The notes under the pieces: model-generated | Database searches by the model: none | Seen by the model: the letters and a program-made list of their open reading frames with translations, nothing else | What the model was told of the DNA's origin: nothing | Position numbers and translations under genes: made by a program | Source: Streptomyces sp. A 4/2 | GTDB lineage: Bacteria; Actinomycetota; Actinomycetes; Streptomycetales; Streptomycetaceae | Assembly: GCF_940670765.1 (NCBI RefSeq) | Contig: NZ_CALNVW010000002.1 | Coordinates: 310,001 to 374,000 of the forward strand | Direction: 5' to 3' | DNA length: 64,000 bases | Shown: in pieces, positions 33,770-43,032 of the stretch | How positions within the stretch are numbered: the stretch's first letter is position 1 | Layout of the letters: every line of letters begins with the position of its first letter

Positions 33770-35083
33770 TCACCGCCCGTCCTCCTCGCCCATGTACAGC
33801 CCGGCGAACGCCCTGGCGGCGGGCCCGGACTCCAGGAGCCGCCTGAGCCTGGCCCGTGCGGTGCCCGCCCGGAACCTGTCCCCGGACGACGCCCCGTGCA
33901 GCACCTCCGAGAGCCACTGTGAGAACTCCTGGTACTGCCAGACGCGCCGCAGGCACGCCTGCGAGTACCCCGCGACCCCGCTGTCACCGCCGCCCTCGCC
34001 GCCGCCGCTCCGGTCGCCGTCCCCCTGGTCTCCGCCCTCGCGCCCGCCGCCCCGGCCGTCCGCGATCAGCGCGTCCGCGAGCAGCAGTGCGTCGTGGATC
34101 GCGAGGTTCATGCCCTTCGCCGCGATCGGTGCGATCAGGTGCGCCGCATCGCCCGCGAGGTGGAGTCGGCCGTAGGACATCGGCTCCACCACGTAGTTGT
34201 GCATGTCCAGAACCACCTTCTCGACGAGCGGTCCCTCGGTGAGCGGCGGAGCCCCGGCCGCGCCGAGCCGGATGCGCAGCTCGTGCCAGACGCGCTCGTG
34301 CGGCCAGTCCTCCGGGGTGTCACCGGACGGCACCTGGAGGTAGTAGCGGGTGACTTCGGGGCCGCGGGCCATGTGGGCGCCGAACCCGCGCTCGTGGATG
34401 CCGAAGACCACACCGTCCGCCGAGGGCGGCGCCTGGGCCAGCAGTGCCAGCCAGGCGACCCCGTCGTCACGGCGGCTGACCGTGACTCCGCCCTCGGGTA
34501 TCGCCGCCCGCGCGACCCCCCGCGCACCGTCGCAGCCCGCGACGTGGTCGCACGCGATTCGGTGCCGGGAGCCGGTCAGCGGATCGGTGTACGAGACCAC
34601 CGGCCGGTCACCGCCGATGCCGTCCAGCCGCACATCACGGACGCCGAAGCGAGCGTCCCCCGCCCCCTTGTCCACGTACGAGGCGAGCAGATCAGTCACC
34701 AACTGCGGTTGCGGATAGACGAAATGGCGCCGCCCGGACAGCTCGGCCGTCCGCACGGCGTGCCGCTCCCCGTCGAACCGGAACTCGAACTCGCCCTGGG
34801 TAGTGGCATGTTCGAGTACTCGGTCGGCGAGGCCGTGCTCGGCGAGTGCCCGTACCGCCCACTCCTCCATGAACCCGGCGCGCGGACGGCGTTCGATGAA
34901 CTCCCTGCTCTCCGCTTCCAGGAGCACACAGGCGACACCGCTGTCGCGCAGCCGGTTCGCCACCACGAGCCCGGCGGGCCCGGCTCCGATGACGACGACG
35001 GAGGTGTGGGTGAGAGCGGGGGGAGCCGTGGACACGTAGAGGGTTCCGTTCGGGTTCGGGGCGGAAGAGCGCCCGGGGGACAC
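33770..35083 (-). CDS. pobA: FAD-dependent 4-hydroxybenzoate 3-monooxygenase-like enzyme
   Basis: A 437-residue flavoprotein aromatic hydroxylase. Motifs: GAGPAGLVVANRLRD (FAD/Rossmann, about residue 33), the DG motif in VAGCDGARGVARA, and the GD motif in HLAGDAAHLIAPIAAKGMNLAIHDA. The sequence order fits p-hydroxybenzoate hydroxylase, which makes protocatechuate using NADPH and O2. An insertion rich in Gly/Asp/Arg (about 30 residues, GRGGGREGGDQGDGD...) follows the GD helix and is unusual. The GTG at 35083 has no clear ribosome site; a GTG at 35035 (GGAA before it) would give a protein starting 16 residues later. It is a single-gene unit. Confidence 0.82.
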   Translation of the reverse strand: MSPGRSSAPNPNGTLYVSTAPPALTHTSVVVIGAGPAGLVVANRLRDSGVACVLLEAESREFIERRPRAGFMEEWAVRALAEHGLADRVLEHATTQGEFEFRFDGERHAVRTAELSGRRHFVYPQPQLVTDLLASYVDKGAGDARFGVRDVRLDGIGGDRPVVSYTDPLTGSRHRIACDHVAGCDGARGVARAAIPEGGVTVSRRDDGVAWLALLAQAPPSADGVVFGIHERGFGAHMARGPEVTRYYLQVPSGDTPEDWPHERVWHELRIRLGAAGAPPLTEGPLVEKVVLDMHNYVVEPMSYGRLHLAGDAAHLIAPIAAKGMNLAIHDALLLADALIADGRGGGREGGDQGDGDRSGGGEGGGDSGVAGYSQACLRRVWQYQEFSQWLSEVLHGASSGDRFRAGTARARLRRLLESGPAARAFAGLYMGEEDGR

Positions 35084-35607
35084 GGGAGGGCACGGGGGCT
35101 GAACTGCTGGTGATCATCCGCAGTATGGCGGCGGCCCGGCGGGCGCCGGCGCAGGGGCCCACGTTCGTTCCGCCAGGGAATGAGCCCCGATCGTTCGCGG
35201 GGGTCGGCAAGTTGCTCACTTCCCCAGCTGCCGGTCAGTCCCCTGGTGGCCGTGCCGGTGTCCCTGGATGCCACGACCGGAGCGGCGCCTCGGATACCTG
35301 AAAACCCCGGATGCTTGAAATGCCTCCTTCGAACTGCGAAGTCGACGGCATGTAAGCCTTTCGAAGCCACGGCATTCCGTTATCACTGGATGTGGGACAG
35401 ATTCGCTCGTTCGGCAGACCCGTCGCGTCTTCCATCCGGTTGATGTGTGACTTTTTCTGTCTGCCGACCACTTGCTCACCAAGTCGGCGACTGCCTGGGC
35501 GCGTGTCCCCAGAAGAGAATGTTGCTGCTCGTGGCGTTGTGCGCTGTCCGGGTGAGCCCACCGTGCTTGTTCCCTGATTTACGTACCCGTGACGCCTAGG
35601 TTGTGAC
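35084..35607. other. Intergenic region without a recognisable gene
   Basis: About 520 bases between the PobA-like start and the urease leader. It is less GC-rich than its surroundings (especially 35290-35470) and has no convincing coding frame on either strand. It may contain the pobA promoter. Nothing else was identified. Confidence 0.5.
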
Positions 35608-35638
35608 GCGGCGGAGTGCCTCAGGCACTCTCCGCCGC
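35608..35638. terminator. GC-rich hairpin upstream of the urease leader
   Basis: GCGGCGGA..GTGCCT pairs with AGGCACTCTCCGCCGC, leaving a 2-base bulge and a very short loop. It may terminate incoming transcription or form part of the urease leader RNA. Confidence 0.5.
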
Positions 35639-35686
35639 TATCCGTTCTCCGTCGCTATCCATTCTCCGTCGCTATTCACTCTCCGT
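35636..35686 (+). repeat. Three tandem 17-bp repeats
   Basis: Three copies of CGCTAT(C/T)C(G/A)(T/C)TCTCCGT at 35636-35652, 35653-35669 and 35670-35686, directly before the small frame at 35701. They could be binding sites for a regulator or have arisen by slippage. Confidence 0.65.
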
Positions 35687-35700
35687 GAAGGAGCGTCTCC

Positions 35701-35781
35701 GTGTCCAAGCACCCCTGCTGCGGCGTCCTGCGAGGTATCGCGATGCTCTTCACGGCATTCAGCAGCCACACCTTCACCTGA
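35701..35781 (+). CDS. Short 26-residue reading frame upstream of the urease operon (candidate leader peptide)
   Basis: A GTG-started frame of 26 codons preceded by a strong GAAGGAG site at ideal spacing. The product is MSKHPCCGVLRG followed by a hydrophobic IAMLFTAF and a Ser/Thr end; it has adjacent cysteines at 6-7. It ends 142 bases before ureA on the same strand. It may be a translated leader or a small membrane peptide; no homologue is known to me. Confidence 0.35.
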   Translation: MSKHPCCGVLRGIAMLFTAFSSHTFT

Positions 35782-35923
35782 CGTTCAAATAACCACCTGG
35801 GCGCTTCTCGCGGCCGCCCCCACTCCGTTCTGCGGTCACCCTTCAGGACACGGATTTCTGAACCGGACCCTCACTCGCCGCACCCGGCGCATTCCGACCC
35901 GCTTCGCAGAAAGGCATCAACGC

Positions 35924-36229
35924 GTGAACCTCGCTCCGAGAGAGATCGACAAGCTGCTCGTATACGTCGTCGCCAACCTGGCACACAAGCGCCAGGACCG
36001 CGGGCTGAAGCTCAACTACAGCGAAACCGTCGCCATCATCAGTGAAGCGGTGCTGGAGGCGGCGCGTGACGGGAAGACCGTTGCCGACTGCATGGAGCTG
36101 AGCAGGCACGTGCTCGGCGAGGACCAGGTCATGGACGGCGTGCGGGAGATGCTGCCGCTGCTGCAGATCGAGGCGACCTTCGATGACGGCAACAAGCTCG
36201 TCTCGTGCCACGATCCCGTCGGCGGCTGA
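35924..36229 (+). CDS. ureA: Urease gamma subunit
   Basis: A 101-residue UreA that starts at GTG 35924 (MNLAPREIDKLLVYVVANLA), with an AAAGG site. Family motifs LNYSETVAII, GKTVADCMELSRHVL and the C-terminal VEATFPDG-type end (IEATFDDGNKLVSCHDPV) are present. It is a structural subunit of the nickel enzyme that hydrolyses urea to ammonia and carbamate. It is the first gene of an operon continuing to ureD at 41729. The upstream in-frame extension to 35603 does not look like coding sequence. Confidence 0.95.
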   Translation: MNLAPREIDKLLVYVVANLAHKRQDRGLKLNYSETVAIISEAVLEAARDGKTVADCMELSRHVLGEDQVMDGVREMLPLLQIEATFDDGNKLVSCHDPVGG

Positions 36230-36233
36230 GACG

Positions 36234-37154
36234 ATGACGAAGCAGCACACGATCGCTGTCGTCGGTCACGAGAGCGACGACGGGCGCGGTCTGCGCGCGC
36301 TCCTCGTGCCGTCCGTGAGCACGGCAACCCCCGGCAGGGAGTTGTACCAGCGCGTCGCCGAGGCGCGCGGGCGCGGCGAGCAGGTGTGCGTGGTCCCCAT
36401 GACGCTGGGGCGTGACCCCGAACTGGTCGCCGACGCGGCACGTACCTTGCGGTCCCTCTGCCCGGAAGACCGGAAAGCGACCGTTCTCGCCTCGTCCTTC
36501 GGTACGACCGGACATCTCATCGGCTGGCTCCGCGCCTCCGCCACGAAGGTGGCAACGGACACGGCACTGCTGGTCGTCGCGCCCACGGGCGACCCCTTCT
36601 CGGACGCTGAACTCTTCCGCGTGGCACGCCTCGTACGGCAGTACGCCAGGCACCGCACGGTGGAGGTCGCGCTGATCGGCGGCGATCCCGACCCGCGCGA
36701 GGGGCGGGCGCGCTGCGTGGCACTGGGCGCCGACGAGGTCGCGGTTCTCCTCGCCGGCTGGCCGGCCGTGCCCCCGGTCGACGACGCGCTGCCGCTGCTG
36801 ACCCCCATCGCGCTCGCGGGAGTGCTCGCCAGTCGTGTCCACGAGGCCTGGCACCGTTTCGATCACGGCGACGACGGCGTCGAGCGCGGGCTGGCAGAGG
36901 CGCACGGCCACGGCTACGCCCACAGCCACGGCCCGGGTGACGACCACGACCATGGCGCGGGTGACGCCCACAGCCACGGTCCGGGAGAGCCCCATTCCCA
37001 CGGTGCCGGGGTGTTTCGCTCCCCCAGTGCAGGAGAACCCCACTCCCACGGCGTGAGGCAGGCCCTTACCCACGGGCAGTCCCCCGGCACCGCGTTTCAT
37101 GCCCATTCCCCGAGCGAGCGAACGAGCGAGTCCGCTCAGGCCCTGGCGCGCTGA
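36234..37154 (+). CDS. CbiX/SirB-like chelatase-fold protein with His-rich tail, inside the urease operon
   Basis: A 306-residue protein starting at ATG 36234, four bases after ureA. Residues about 1-215 resemble sirohydrochlorin chelatases (CbiX/SirB/CfbA type), which insert Co, Fe or Ni into tetrapyrroles: VVGHESDDGRG aligns with the metal-binding LVGHGSRD motif, VVPMTLGRDPELVAD with the VPLFL...H region, and LLTPIALAGVLASRVHEAW with the family C-terminus. Residues about 220-300 are very His-rich, with repeated H-S-H-G, H-D-H-G and P-H-S-H-G units; such tails bind Ni(II) in UreE and HypB. The operon has no ureE gene, so this protein may store and deliver nickel instead. The second conserved catalytic His of class II chelatases is not obvious, so true chelatase activity is uncertain. 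Confidence 0.8.
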   Translation: MTKQHTIAVVGHESDDGRGLRALLVPSVSTATPGRELYQRVAEARGRGEQVCVVPMTLGRDPELVADAARTLRSLCPEDRKATVLASSFGTTGHLIGWLRASATKVATDTALLVVAPTGDPFSDAELFRVARLVRQYARHRTVEVALIGGDPDPREGRARCVALGADEVAVLLAGWPAVPPVDDALPLLTPIALAGVLASRVHEAWHRFDHGDDGVERGLAEAHGHGYAHSHGPGDDHDHGAGDAHSHGPGEPHSHGAGVFRSPSAGEPHSHGVRQALTHGQSPGTAFHAHSPSERTSESAQALAR

Positions 37155-37249
37155 CTCGCTCGCCGCCTCTCCCTCTCCGGTCCCTCTTCGGGTCGGCGAG
37201 TCGCGCCGCTTGCCCCCATCCCAGTTCCCCACACTCCTAGGAGTCTGCG

Positions 37250-37660
37250 ATGCCTCTTCCCGAGCGCTATATGTACGGCGAGGGAAAAATCGAGATCAAC
37301 GCCGGCCGCCGCACCCTCAAGATGAGGGTGAGCAACACCGGTGACCGTGCCGTCCAGGTCGGTTCCCACTACCACTTCTTCGAGGTGAACTCGGCTCTCG
37401 ACTTCGACCGGGACGCCACTCTCGGCATGCACCTCAACATCGCGGCCGGCACCTCCGTGCGCTTCGAGCCGGGCGGTACGCACGAGGTGGAGCTGTGCAC
37501 CTTCGCGGGCACCGGACGCCTCACCGGTTTCAGCGGTCTGCTCAACGGCAGCGTCACCTCACATCCCGCCCGCGTTGCCGCCGTCGCCCGTGCCATGCAG
37601 CGCGGCTTCCGCGGAGCCGGCGAGGAATCGGCGAAGTCCAGCAAGAAGGGAAAAAACTGA
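37250..37660 (+). CDS. ureB: Urease beta subunit
   Basis: A 136-residue UreB. Conserved features: [43 protein letters not shown] and the ending [10 protein letters not shown]. The C-terminal 25 residues are basic (AKSSKKGKN), longer than in the minimal family. The ATG at 37250 follows AGGAG. The stop is one base before ureC. The 95-base gap after the CbiX-like gene holds only the ribosome site. Confidence 0.95.
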   Translation: MPLPERYMYGEGKIEINAGRRTLKMRVSNTGDRAVQVGSHYHFFEVNSALDFDRDATLGMHLNIAAGTSVRFEPGGTHEVELCTFAGTGRLTGFSGLLNGSVTSHPARVAAVARAMQRGFRGAGEESAKSSKKGKN

Positions 37661-37661
37661 T

Positions 37662-39386
37662 ATGCCCACGCTTTCCCGTAAGCAGTATGCGGAGCTCTTC
37701 GGTCCCACGGTCGGAGACCGGTTCCGCCTCGCGGACACCAATCTCGTGGTGGAGGTGGAGAAGGACTTCCGCGAGGGCATGTACGGCGACGAGATCGTCT
37801 ACGGGGGCGGCAAGACGGCGCGCGACGGCATGGGAGCCAGTGCGCAGGCGACCGCGGCCCAGGGCGCGCTCGACCTCGTCATCACCAACGCCGTCGTGAT
37901 GGACCCGATCCTCGGTGTGGTCAAGTGCGACATCGGTATCAAGGACGGCTTCATCGCCGGTATCGGCAGGGCGGGCAACCCGCAGACGCAGAAGAACGTG
38001 GACCCGCGGCTCGTCGTCGGTGCCGGCACCGAGGTCATCGCCGGCGAGCACCTGATCGCCACGGCCGGGGCGATGGACGCGCACGTCCACCTCATCTCCC
38101 CGCAGCAGTGCGAGCAGGCGCTCAGCAACGGCATCACGACCCTCTTCGGTGGCGGGACCGGGCCGACGGACGGCACCAACGGGACCACCTGCACACCGGG
38201 GCCCTTCCAGATCGCCCGGTTCCTGGAGGCCGCCGAGGGCCTGCCCGTCAACCTCGGCATCATGGGCAAGGGCAACGGCAGTCTCCCCGACGCTCTCGAT
38301 GAGCAGATCGTGGCGGGTGCCGCTGCCCTCAAGGTCCACGAGGACTGGGGCGCCACCCCGGCTGTCATCGACAACGCCCTGACCGTCGCCGACCGGCACG
38401 ACATCCAGGTCGCCATTCACACCGACACGCTCAACGAAGGTGGCTTCTTCGAGGACACCCGCTCCGCGTTCGACGGCCGCACCATCCATACCTTCCACAG
38501 TGAGGGCGCGGGTGGCGGCCACGCCCCCGACATCCTCCGGGTCACGGGCGAACCGAACATCCTGCCGTCCTCCACCAACCCGACGCTGCCGTACTGCAAG
38601 AACTCGGTGGACGAGTTGCTGGACATGGTCATGGTCTGTCACCACCTCAGCCACGGGATCCCGGAGGACGTCGCGTTCGCCGACAGCCGGGTCAGGGCGG
38701 AGACCATCGCGGCGGAGACCTTCCTGCACGACCAGGGCGTCATCAGCATGGTCTCCTCCGACTCCCAGGCGATGGGCCGTGTCGGCGAATCGGTCACCCG
38801 GACCTTCCAGATCGCGCACCTGTGCAAGGAGAAGCTGGGCGTTCTGGCCGAGGACACCGAGCGGAACGACAACCAGCGTGTGTTGCGCTATCTGGCCAAG
38901 GTCACCATCAACCCGGCCATCGCGTGCGGCATCTCCGACTACGTGGGCTCGCTCGAGACGGGCAAGCTCGCGGACATCGTGCTCTGGCCGATGCACTCCT
39001 TCGGAGCCAAGCCGAAGATGGTCATCAAGGGCGGCATCATCTCCTGGAGCCTGATGGGCGATCCCAACGCCTCGCTCCCGACCCCCCAACCGGTGTACTA
39101 CCGGCCGATGTTCGGCCAGTCCGGGCGTGCCATGCAGTCCACGCACGTCACCTTCATGTCGCAGGCGGGTATCGCCGCCGGCGTCCCGGAGAAGCTCGGT
39201 CTGCAGCGACGCGTCCTGCCTGTGAGCAAGACACGCACCATCGGCAAGCACAACATGGTGCGCAACGATGTCGTGCCCGAGATCAAGGTGGATCCGGAAA
39301 CGTACAAGGTGACCATGAACGGCCGGGTCGCCACCATCGATCCCGCCGAGAAGCTGCCGCTCAACAAGCTGTTCTTCCTGGCCTGA
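37662..39386 (+). CDS. ureC: Urease alpha subunit (catalytic)
   Basis: A 574-residue catalytic subunit starting at ATG 37662 ([19 protein letters not shown]). Nickel-binding features are all visible: [10 protein letters not shown], the Lys that is carbamylated in [40 protein letters not shown], and the active-site flap MVCHHLS. The end [10 protein letters not shown] is typical. It is intact and full length, so the enzyme should be functional given metallocentre assembly by UreFGD. Confidence 0.97.
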   Translation: MPTLSRKQYAELFGPTVGDRFRLADTNLVVEVEKDFREGMYGDEIVYGGGKTARDGMGASAQATAAQGALDLVITNAVVMDPILGVVKCDIGIKDGFIAGIGRAGNPQTQKNVDPRLVVGAGTEVIAGEHLIATAGAMDAHVHLISPQQCEQALSNGITTLFGGGTGPTDGTNGTTCTPGPFQIARFLEAAEGLPVNLGIMGKGNGSLPDALDEQIVAGAAALKVHEDWGATPAVIDNALTVADRHDIQVAIHTDTLNEGGFFEDTRSAFDGRTIHTFHSEGAGGGHAPDILRVTGEPNILPSSTNPTLPYCKNSVDELLDMVMVCHHLSHGIPEDVAFADSRVRAETIAAETFLHDQGVISMVSSDSQAMGRVGESVTRTFQIAHLCKEKLGVLAEDTERNDNQRVLRYLAKVTINPAIACGISDYVGSLETGKLADIVLWPMHSFGAKPKMVIKGGIISWSLMGDPNASLPTPQPVYYRPMFGQSGRAMQSTHVTFMSQAGIAAGVPEKLGLQRRVLPVSKTRTIGKHNMVRNDVVPEIKVDPETYKVTMNGRVATIDPAEKLPLNKLFFLA

Positions 39387-39390
39387 TCCC

Positions 39391-40137
39391 ATGTACAGCG
39401 AAGAGCAGAGCGCCGAGCAGCACCCCCTCCCGACGATCACCGAACACGCCCCGGACCTCGACCGATTGCTCGTCAGCCTCCAACTGACGGACTCGGCCTT
39501 CCCCAGCGGCTTCTACACGCTGTCGCACAGCCTGGAAGGTTTCGCACAGGCCGGACTCGTGACACCGGAGACCGTGGGGGCACTGCTGCACGACCTTCTG
39601 CGCAACGGCGTCGGTCCCTCCGACGCCACCGCGCTGGCCCTCGCCCACCGCGCGGCGCGGGCCGGCGCGTGGGAGGAGGTGAGCGCCGTGGACATGCGCC
39701 TCCATGCGACGAAACTCAACCGCGAGATGCGGCAGGCAGCGCAGCGCACGGGCCGTCAGCTCCTGGATCTCGCGGCCGAGATCTTCGGGGAACCCGGGAT
39801 CGCTCAGTACCAGAAGACGGTGAGCGCGCGGCATGCGCCGGGGAACCAGGCCGTGGCGGCGGGAGTGGTGTACGCCTGCATCGGGGTGCCGGTGGGCCAG
39901 GCCGTCACCTCCGACCTCTTCGCCTTCTGCGCCAGTTTCGCGGGCGCGGCCCTGCGTCTGCGGCTCACCGACCACCGGCGTGCCCAGGTCCTGCTCCGCG
40001 ACACGGCCCGCGTCATCCAGGAAGTGACCGAAGAGGCGCTGCGCCGTGAGCTGGCCGACCTCGGGGCGACCACCTTCCTCGCGGACGTCATGTCGGCCCG
40101 GCACGAACGCGCCGAGGCCCGTCTGTTCGCCACCTGA
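39391..40137 (+). CDS. ureF: Urease accessory protein UreF
   Basis: A 248-residue all-helical UreF. Key segments: [22 protein letters not shown], the conserved [20 protein letters not shown] and the C-terminal tail that docks UreG. UreF bridges UreD-urease and UreG in the complex that loads nickel. It starts four bases after ureC; the first 30 residues are extra hydrophilic sequence. Confidence 0.93.
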   Translation: MYSEEQSAEQHPLPTITEHAPDLDRLLVSLQLTDSAFPSGFYTLSHSLEGFAQAGLVTPETVGALLHDLLRNGVGPSDATALALAHRAARAGAWEEVSAVDMRLHATKLNREMRQAAQRTGRQLLDLAAEIFGEPGIAQYQKTVSARHAPGNQAVAAGVVYACIGVPVGQAVTSDLFAFCASFAGAALRLRLTDHRRAQVLLRDTARVIQEVTEEALRRELADLGATTFLADVMSARHERAEARLFAT

Positions 40138-40171
40138 TCCCTGTATCCGAACACCACCGAAGAGAGACAGC

Positions 40172-40792
40172 ATGAGAGACAACGTTCTGCGCGTCGGTGT
40201 CGGAGGCCCGGTCGGCTCGGGCAAGACGGCCCTCATCGAAGCGCTCGTGCCGGTCCTGATTGCGCAGGGCCGGCAGCCGGCCGTGATCACGAACGACATC
40301 TACACCCAGGAGGACGCCGAACACGTCCGCCGTACTCTCGCGGGAGTACTGGACGCGGACCGGATCATCGGCGTGGAAACCGGTGCCTGCCCGCACACCG
40401 CGGTGCGCGACGACCCGACGATGAACCTTGCCGCCGGTGCGGAACTCCTGGAGCGGTTCCCCGACGTCGACGTCCTGTTCTACGAGAGCGGCGGCGACAA
40501 CCTGACCCTCACGTTCAGCCCCGTGCTCGTCGACCTCTTCATCTTCGTCCTCGACACCGCCGAGGGCGAGAAGATGCCGCGCAAGCGAGGGCCGGGCATT
40601 ACGGAGTCCGACCTGCTGGTCATCAACAAGATGGACATCGCCCAGTACGTACGTACCGATCTCACCGTCATGGAGTCGGACGCCCACCGGGTGCGGGGTG
40701 AGGGTCCCGTCGTCCTCACCGACTGCCTCACCGGCAAGGGCGTCGACGAGGTCGCGGCCTTCATCGACTCGCGCCGCGTCGCGCTGGTCTGA
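40172..40792 (+). CDS. ureG: Urease accessory GTPase UreG
   Basis: A 206-residue SIMIBI GTPase. P-loop GGPVGSGKT (about residues 10-18), the metal-binding C-P-H (in [13 protein letters not shown]), and base-recognition NKMD are present. GTP hydrolysis drives nickel transfer to urease. The ATG at 40172 gives the canonical start [19 protein letters not shown]. Confidence 0.96.
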   Translation: MRDNVLRVGVGGPVGSGKTALIEALVPVLIAQGRQPAVITNDIYTQEDAEHVRRTLAGVLDADRIIGVETGACPHTAVRDDPTMNLAAGAELLERFPDVDVLFYESGGDNLTLTFSPVLVDLFIFVLDTAEGEKMPRKRGPGITESDLLVINKMDIAQYVRTDLTVMESDAHRVRGEGPVVLTDCLTGKGVDEVAAFIDSRRVALV

Positions 40793-40793
40793 G

Positions 40794-41729
40794 ATGAGGG
40801 CCACCGTGGACAGACTCAGTCCCGCGCACTACGAGCTGCCCAGGCTGCCGATGCCGTACCGAACGCTCTTCTCCGCGCCGGTGACCCTCGGGGCGGGGGC
40901 ACCGGCGAAGGTCGGCATCCTCGACCTCGCCTTCGCGAGGCGGGGCGAGCGCACGGAGCTGGTACAGCGCTACCAGAAAGCGCCGCTGGAGATCATGCGA
41001 CCGCTGTACGTGGACCCCGCCCTGCCGGGCATGGCCTTCACGTACGTGATGGCGACAGGCGGCGGGATCGCCCAGGCCGACCGCTACCGCCAGGACTTCC
41101 ACTGCGGACCGGACACGCAGGCGCACTTCACCACGCAGGCGGCCACGAAGGTCTACCGCATGGAGGACAACTACGCGACGCAGGTCACCCATCTCAGCGC
41201 GGCCGACGGGGCGTACGTGGAGTACCTGCCCGACCCGATCATTCCCTTCCGCGGCGCACGCTTCCACCAGACGACGAGGCTGGAGGTGGCCGAACGGGCC
41301 ACTGTCCTTTTCTCGGAGTCGATGGCGGCCGGCAGGCTCGCCCGGGGCGAGCGACACGCCTATACCGTCCTCTCCAGCGATCTGGAGATCCGGCGGCCGG
41401 ACGGTACCCTGCTCGCCGTCGACACCCTGCGGCTCACACCGGGGGAAGGGGGCGGCGTCACCGGCCCTGCTGTCTTCAGCGGCCTCGATCACCTCTCGTC
41501 CCTCTTCGTGATCAGTGATCGCTGTCCGGCCCAGGAAATCGCCGACGTCCTCGACGCCGCCGTCGCCGGACTGCCCCACGGGGCGAGTGTGCTGCCGGGT
41601 GACTGCGGTGCCTGGCTCCGTATGCTCGGCAGCGATCAGCCGGAGATCACCCAGGCACTCCGCGCCGCCTGGGACGCCGTCCGCCGGCTGCTCACCGGGC
41701 ACCCGGCACCTGACCTCCGCAAACCCTGA
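40794..41729 (+). CDS. ureD: Urease accessory protein UreD (UreH)
   Basis: A 311-residue UreD scaffold. Family segments FTYVMATGGGIAQADRYR, TTQAATKVYRM and YLPDPIIPFRGARFHQ are present. It binds apo-urease and carries nickel through an internal tunnel. It starts one base after the ureG stop and is the last gene of the operon; inverted tandem repeats follow. Confidence 0.94.
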   Translation: MRATVDRLSPAHYELPRLPMPYRTLFSAPVTLGAGAPAKVGILDLAFARRGERTELVQRYQKAPLEIMRPLYVDPALPGMAFTYVMATGGGIAQADRYRQDFHCGPDTQAHFTTQAATKVYRMEDNYATQVTHLSAADGAYVEYLPDPIIPFRGARFHQTTRLEVAERATVLFSESMAAGRLARGERHAYTVLSSDLEIRRPDGTLLAVDTLRLTPGEGGGVTGPAVFSGLDHLSSLFVISDRCPAQEIADVLDAAVAGLPHGASVLPGDCGAWLRMLGSDQPEITQALRAAWDAVRRLLTGHPAPDLRKP

Positions 41730-41731
41730 AT

Positions 41732-41781
41732 TCCTCGCTGTGCGGAGGAGTCCCGCTCCTCGCTGTGTGGAGGAGTCCCGC
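41732..41781. repeat. Two tandem 25-bp units forming small hairpins
   Basis: Two copies of TCCTCGCTGTG(C/T)GGAGGAG plus TCCCGC at 41732-41756 and 41757-41781, differing at one base. Each can fold (CCTC/GAGG) and they follow ureD directly, so they may act as its terminator; the duplication looks recent. Confidence 0.55.
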
Positions 41782-41808
41782 CACCACGAGCCCGGCGGGT
41801 CCGGCTCC
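41779..41808 (-). pseudogene. 30-base scrap of a flavin monooxygenase gene
   Basis: On the minus strand these bases read GAGPAGLVVA, the FAD-binding motif, and match the corresponding stretch of the PobA-like gene (about 34965-34994) at 29 of 30 positions. No open frame continues. It lies between ureD and another flavin monooxygenase gene. It looks like a leftover of gene duplication or recombination. Confidence 0.5.
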
Positions 41809-41868
41809 GGGGCACTTCGAAGGGTCGTGTGCGCAGTAGGGGCTACCCGCGTTCGGCGAACACGCTGA

Positions 41869-42981
41869 TCAGCCGTTGAACATGGTGACCACACCGTGGG
41901 GTGCGTCGTCGCCGAAGAGCAGCTCGTGGAGGTCGTCGCCGTCGGCGGCGGCCTCGGCGCTGCGGGGGAAGAGGGCCTGCTCGTACGCGGTGAGCGCGGC
42001 CTCGACGTCATCGGGGTGCGCGGCGAGGGCCTTGCCGAGTTCGGCGCCGTCGTACATGGCCAGGTTGGCGCCTTCACCGTTCGGGGCCGCGAGGTGGGCG
42101 GCGTCGCCGAGCAGGGTCACCCCCGGCACCCGGTCCCACCGGTGGTCGTTGGGCAGGGCGTTGAGGATGCGCAGGACCGGTGCGGTCTCGCCGTCGGTGA
42201 TCAGCGCGGTGAGCTCCGGCGCCCAGCCGTCGAACTCCTCCGCGATCCGCGCGGCAGCCGCCGCGGAATCAGTGAAATCGATACCGGCGAACCAGTCCTG
42301 CGGCCTGGAGAGCGCCACGTAGGTATGGAGGGTCCCACCGCTCTCCCGGTGGGCCTGGATCCCCTTGCCCGGCGCGAGCGCGAGCATCGCCCCGCCGCCG
42401 ACCGCTTTCGCGGCGGCCGGGTGCCGGGTGTCGCTGTCGAACAGGTAGGTCTCGATGAACGACCTGCCGATGTACTCGGGGGTCGCGCCGGAGAGCAGCG
42501 GCCGGACCCGCGACCACGCGCCGTCCGCGCCGACCAGCAGGCTCGTGACGACAGTGGTGCCGTCGGCGAAGGTCACCTCGTGGCGGCTGCCGCCGAGAGC
42601 ACGGACGCCGCTGACCTTGTGACCCCACCGGACAGTGCCGGCCGGGAGCGATTCGAGCAGGATCCGTCGCAGCTCGCCACGCAGCACCTCGGGGCGCCCA
42701 CGCTCGCTGTCGTCGTCGAACAGAACCGTCCCGTCCGAGGCGAGGACCCGAGTCGCCTCGCGGCCCTCCAGCACGAGGCCGCGGAACTCGTCCGTCAAGC
42801 CTGCCGCCTGCAGAGCCGGCTGGCCGTTGTCCTCGTGGATGTCGAGCATCCCGCCCTGGGAGCGGGCGGTCGGAGAGACCTCCGCCTCGTAGACCGTCGC
42901 CGGGATGCCGTGGACGTGCAGGACGCGGGCCAGTACGAGTCCGCCGAGTCCGGCGCCGATGATCGTGACGTCAGTGGTCAT
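41869..42981 (-). CDS. TetX-like FAD-dependent monooxygenase
   Basis: A 370-residue flavoprotein monooxygenase. Motifs: TIIGAGLGGLVLARVLHVHG (FAD), the DG motif in LVGADGAWSRVRPLL and the GD motif in VTLLGDAAHLAAPNGEGANLAMYDG. The segment RSQGGMLDIHEDNGQPAL is characteristic of the TetX-like subgroup that hydroxylates and inactivates tetracyclines or related aromatics. The ATG at 42981 (AAGGA before it) was preferred to upstream Met codons, which fall in the operator region. It is divergent from a TetR gene and shares three operator copies, so it is likely induced by its substrate. Confidence 0.88.
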   Translation of the reverse strand: MTTDVTIIGAGLGGLVLARVLHVHGIPATVYEAEVSPTARSQGGMLDIHEDNGQPALQAAGLTDEFRGLVLEGREATRVLASDGTVLFDDDSERGRPEVLRGELRRILLESLPAGTVRWGHKVSGVRALGGSRHEVTFADGTTVVTSLLVGADGAWSRVRPLLSGATPEYIGRSFIETYLFDSDTRHPAAAKAVGGGAMLALAPGKGIQAHRESGGTLHTYVALSRPQDWFAGIDFTDSAAAAARIAEEFDGWAPELTALITDGETAPVLRILNALPNDHRWDRVPGVTLLGDAAHLAAPNGEGANLAMYDGAELGKALAAHPDDVEAALTAYEQALFPRSAEAAADGDDLHELLFGDDAPHGVVTMFNG

Positions 42982-43032
42982 GGTGGGTTCCTTGCCTGTC
43001 GTACGCCTGCCGGGCGGGCACCCGGCAGGCCC

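Noticed and set aside
35180..35561. Small genes on both strands upstream of the urease leader
   Set aside because: Composition is non-coding, with no ribosome sites and no family resemblance.
37554..39440. A 628-codon minus-strand frame opposite ureC
   Set aside because: Antisense shadow of a strongly conserved urease gene.
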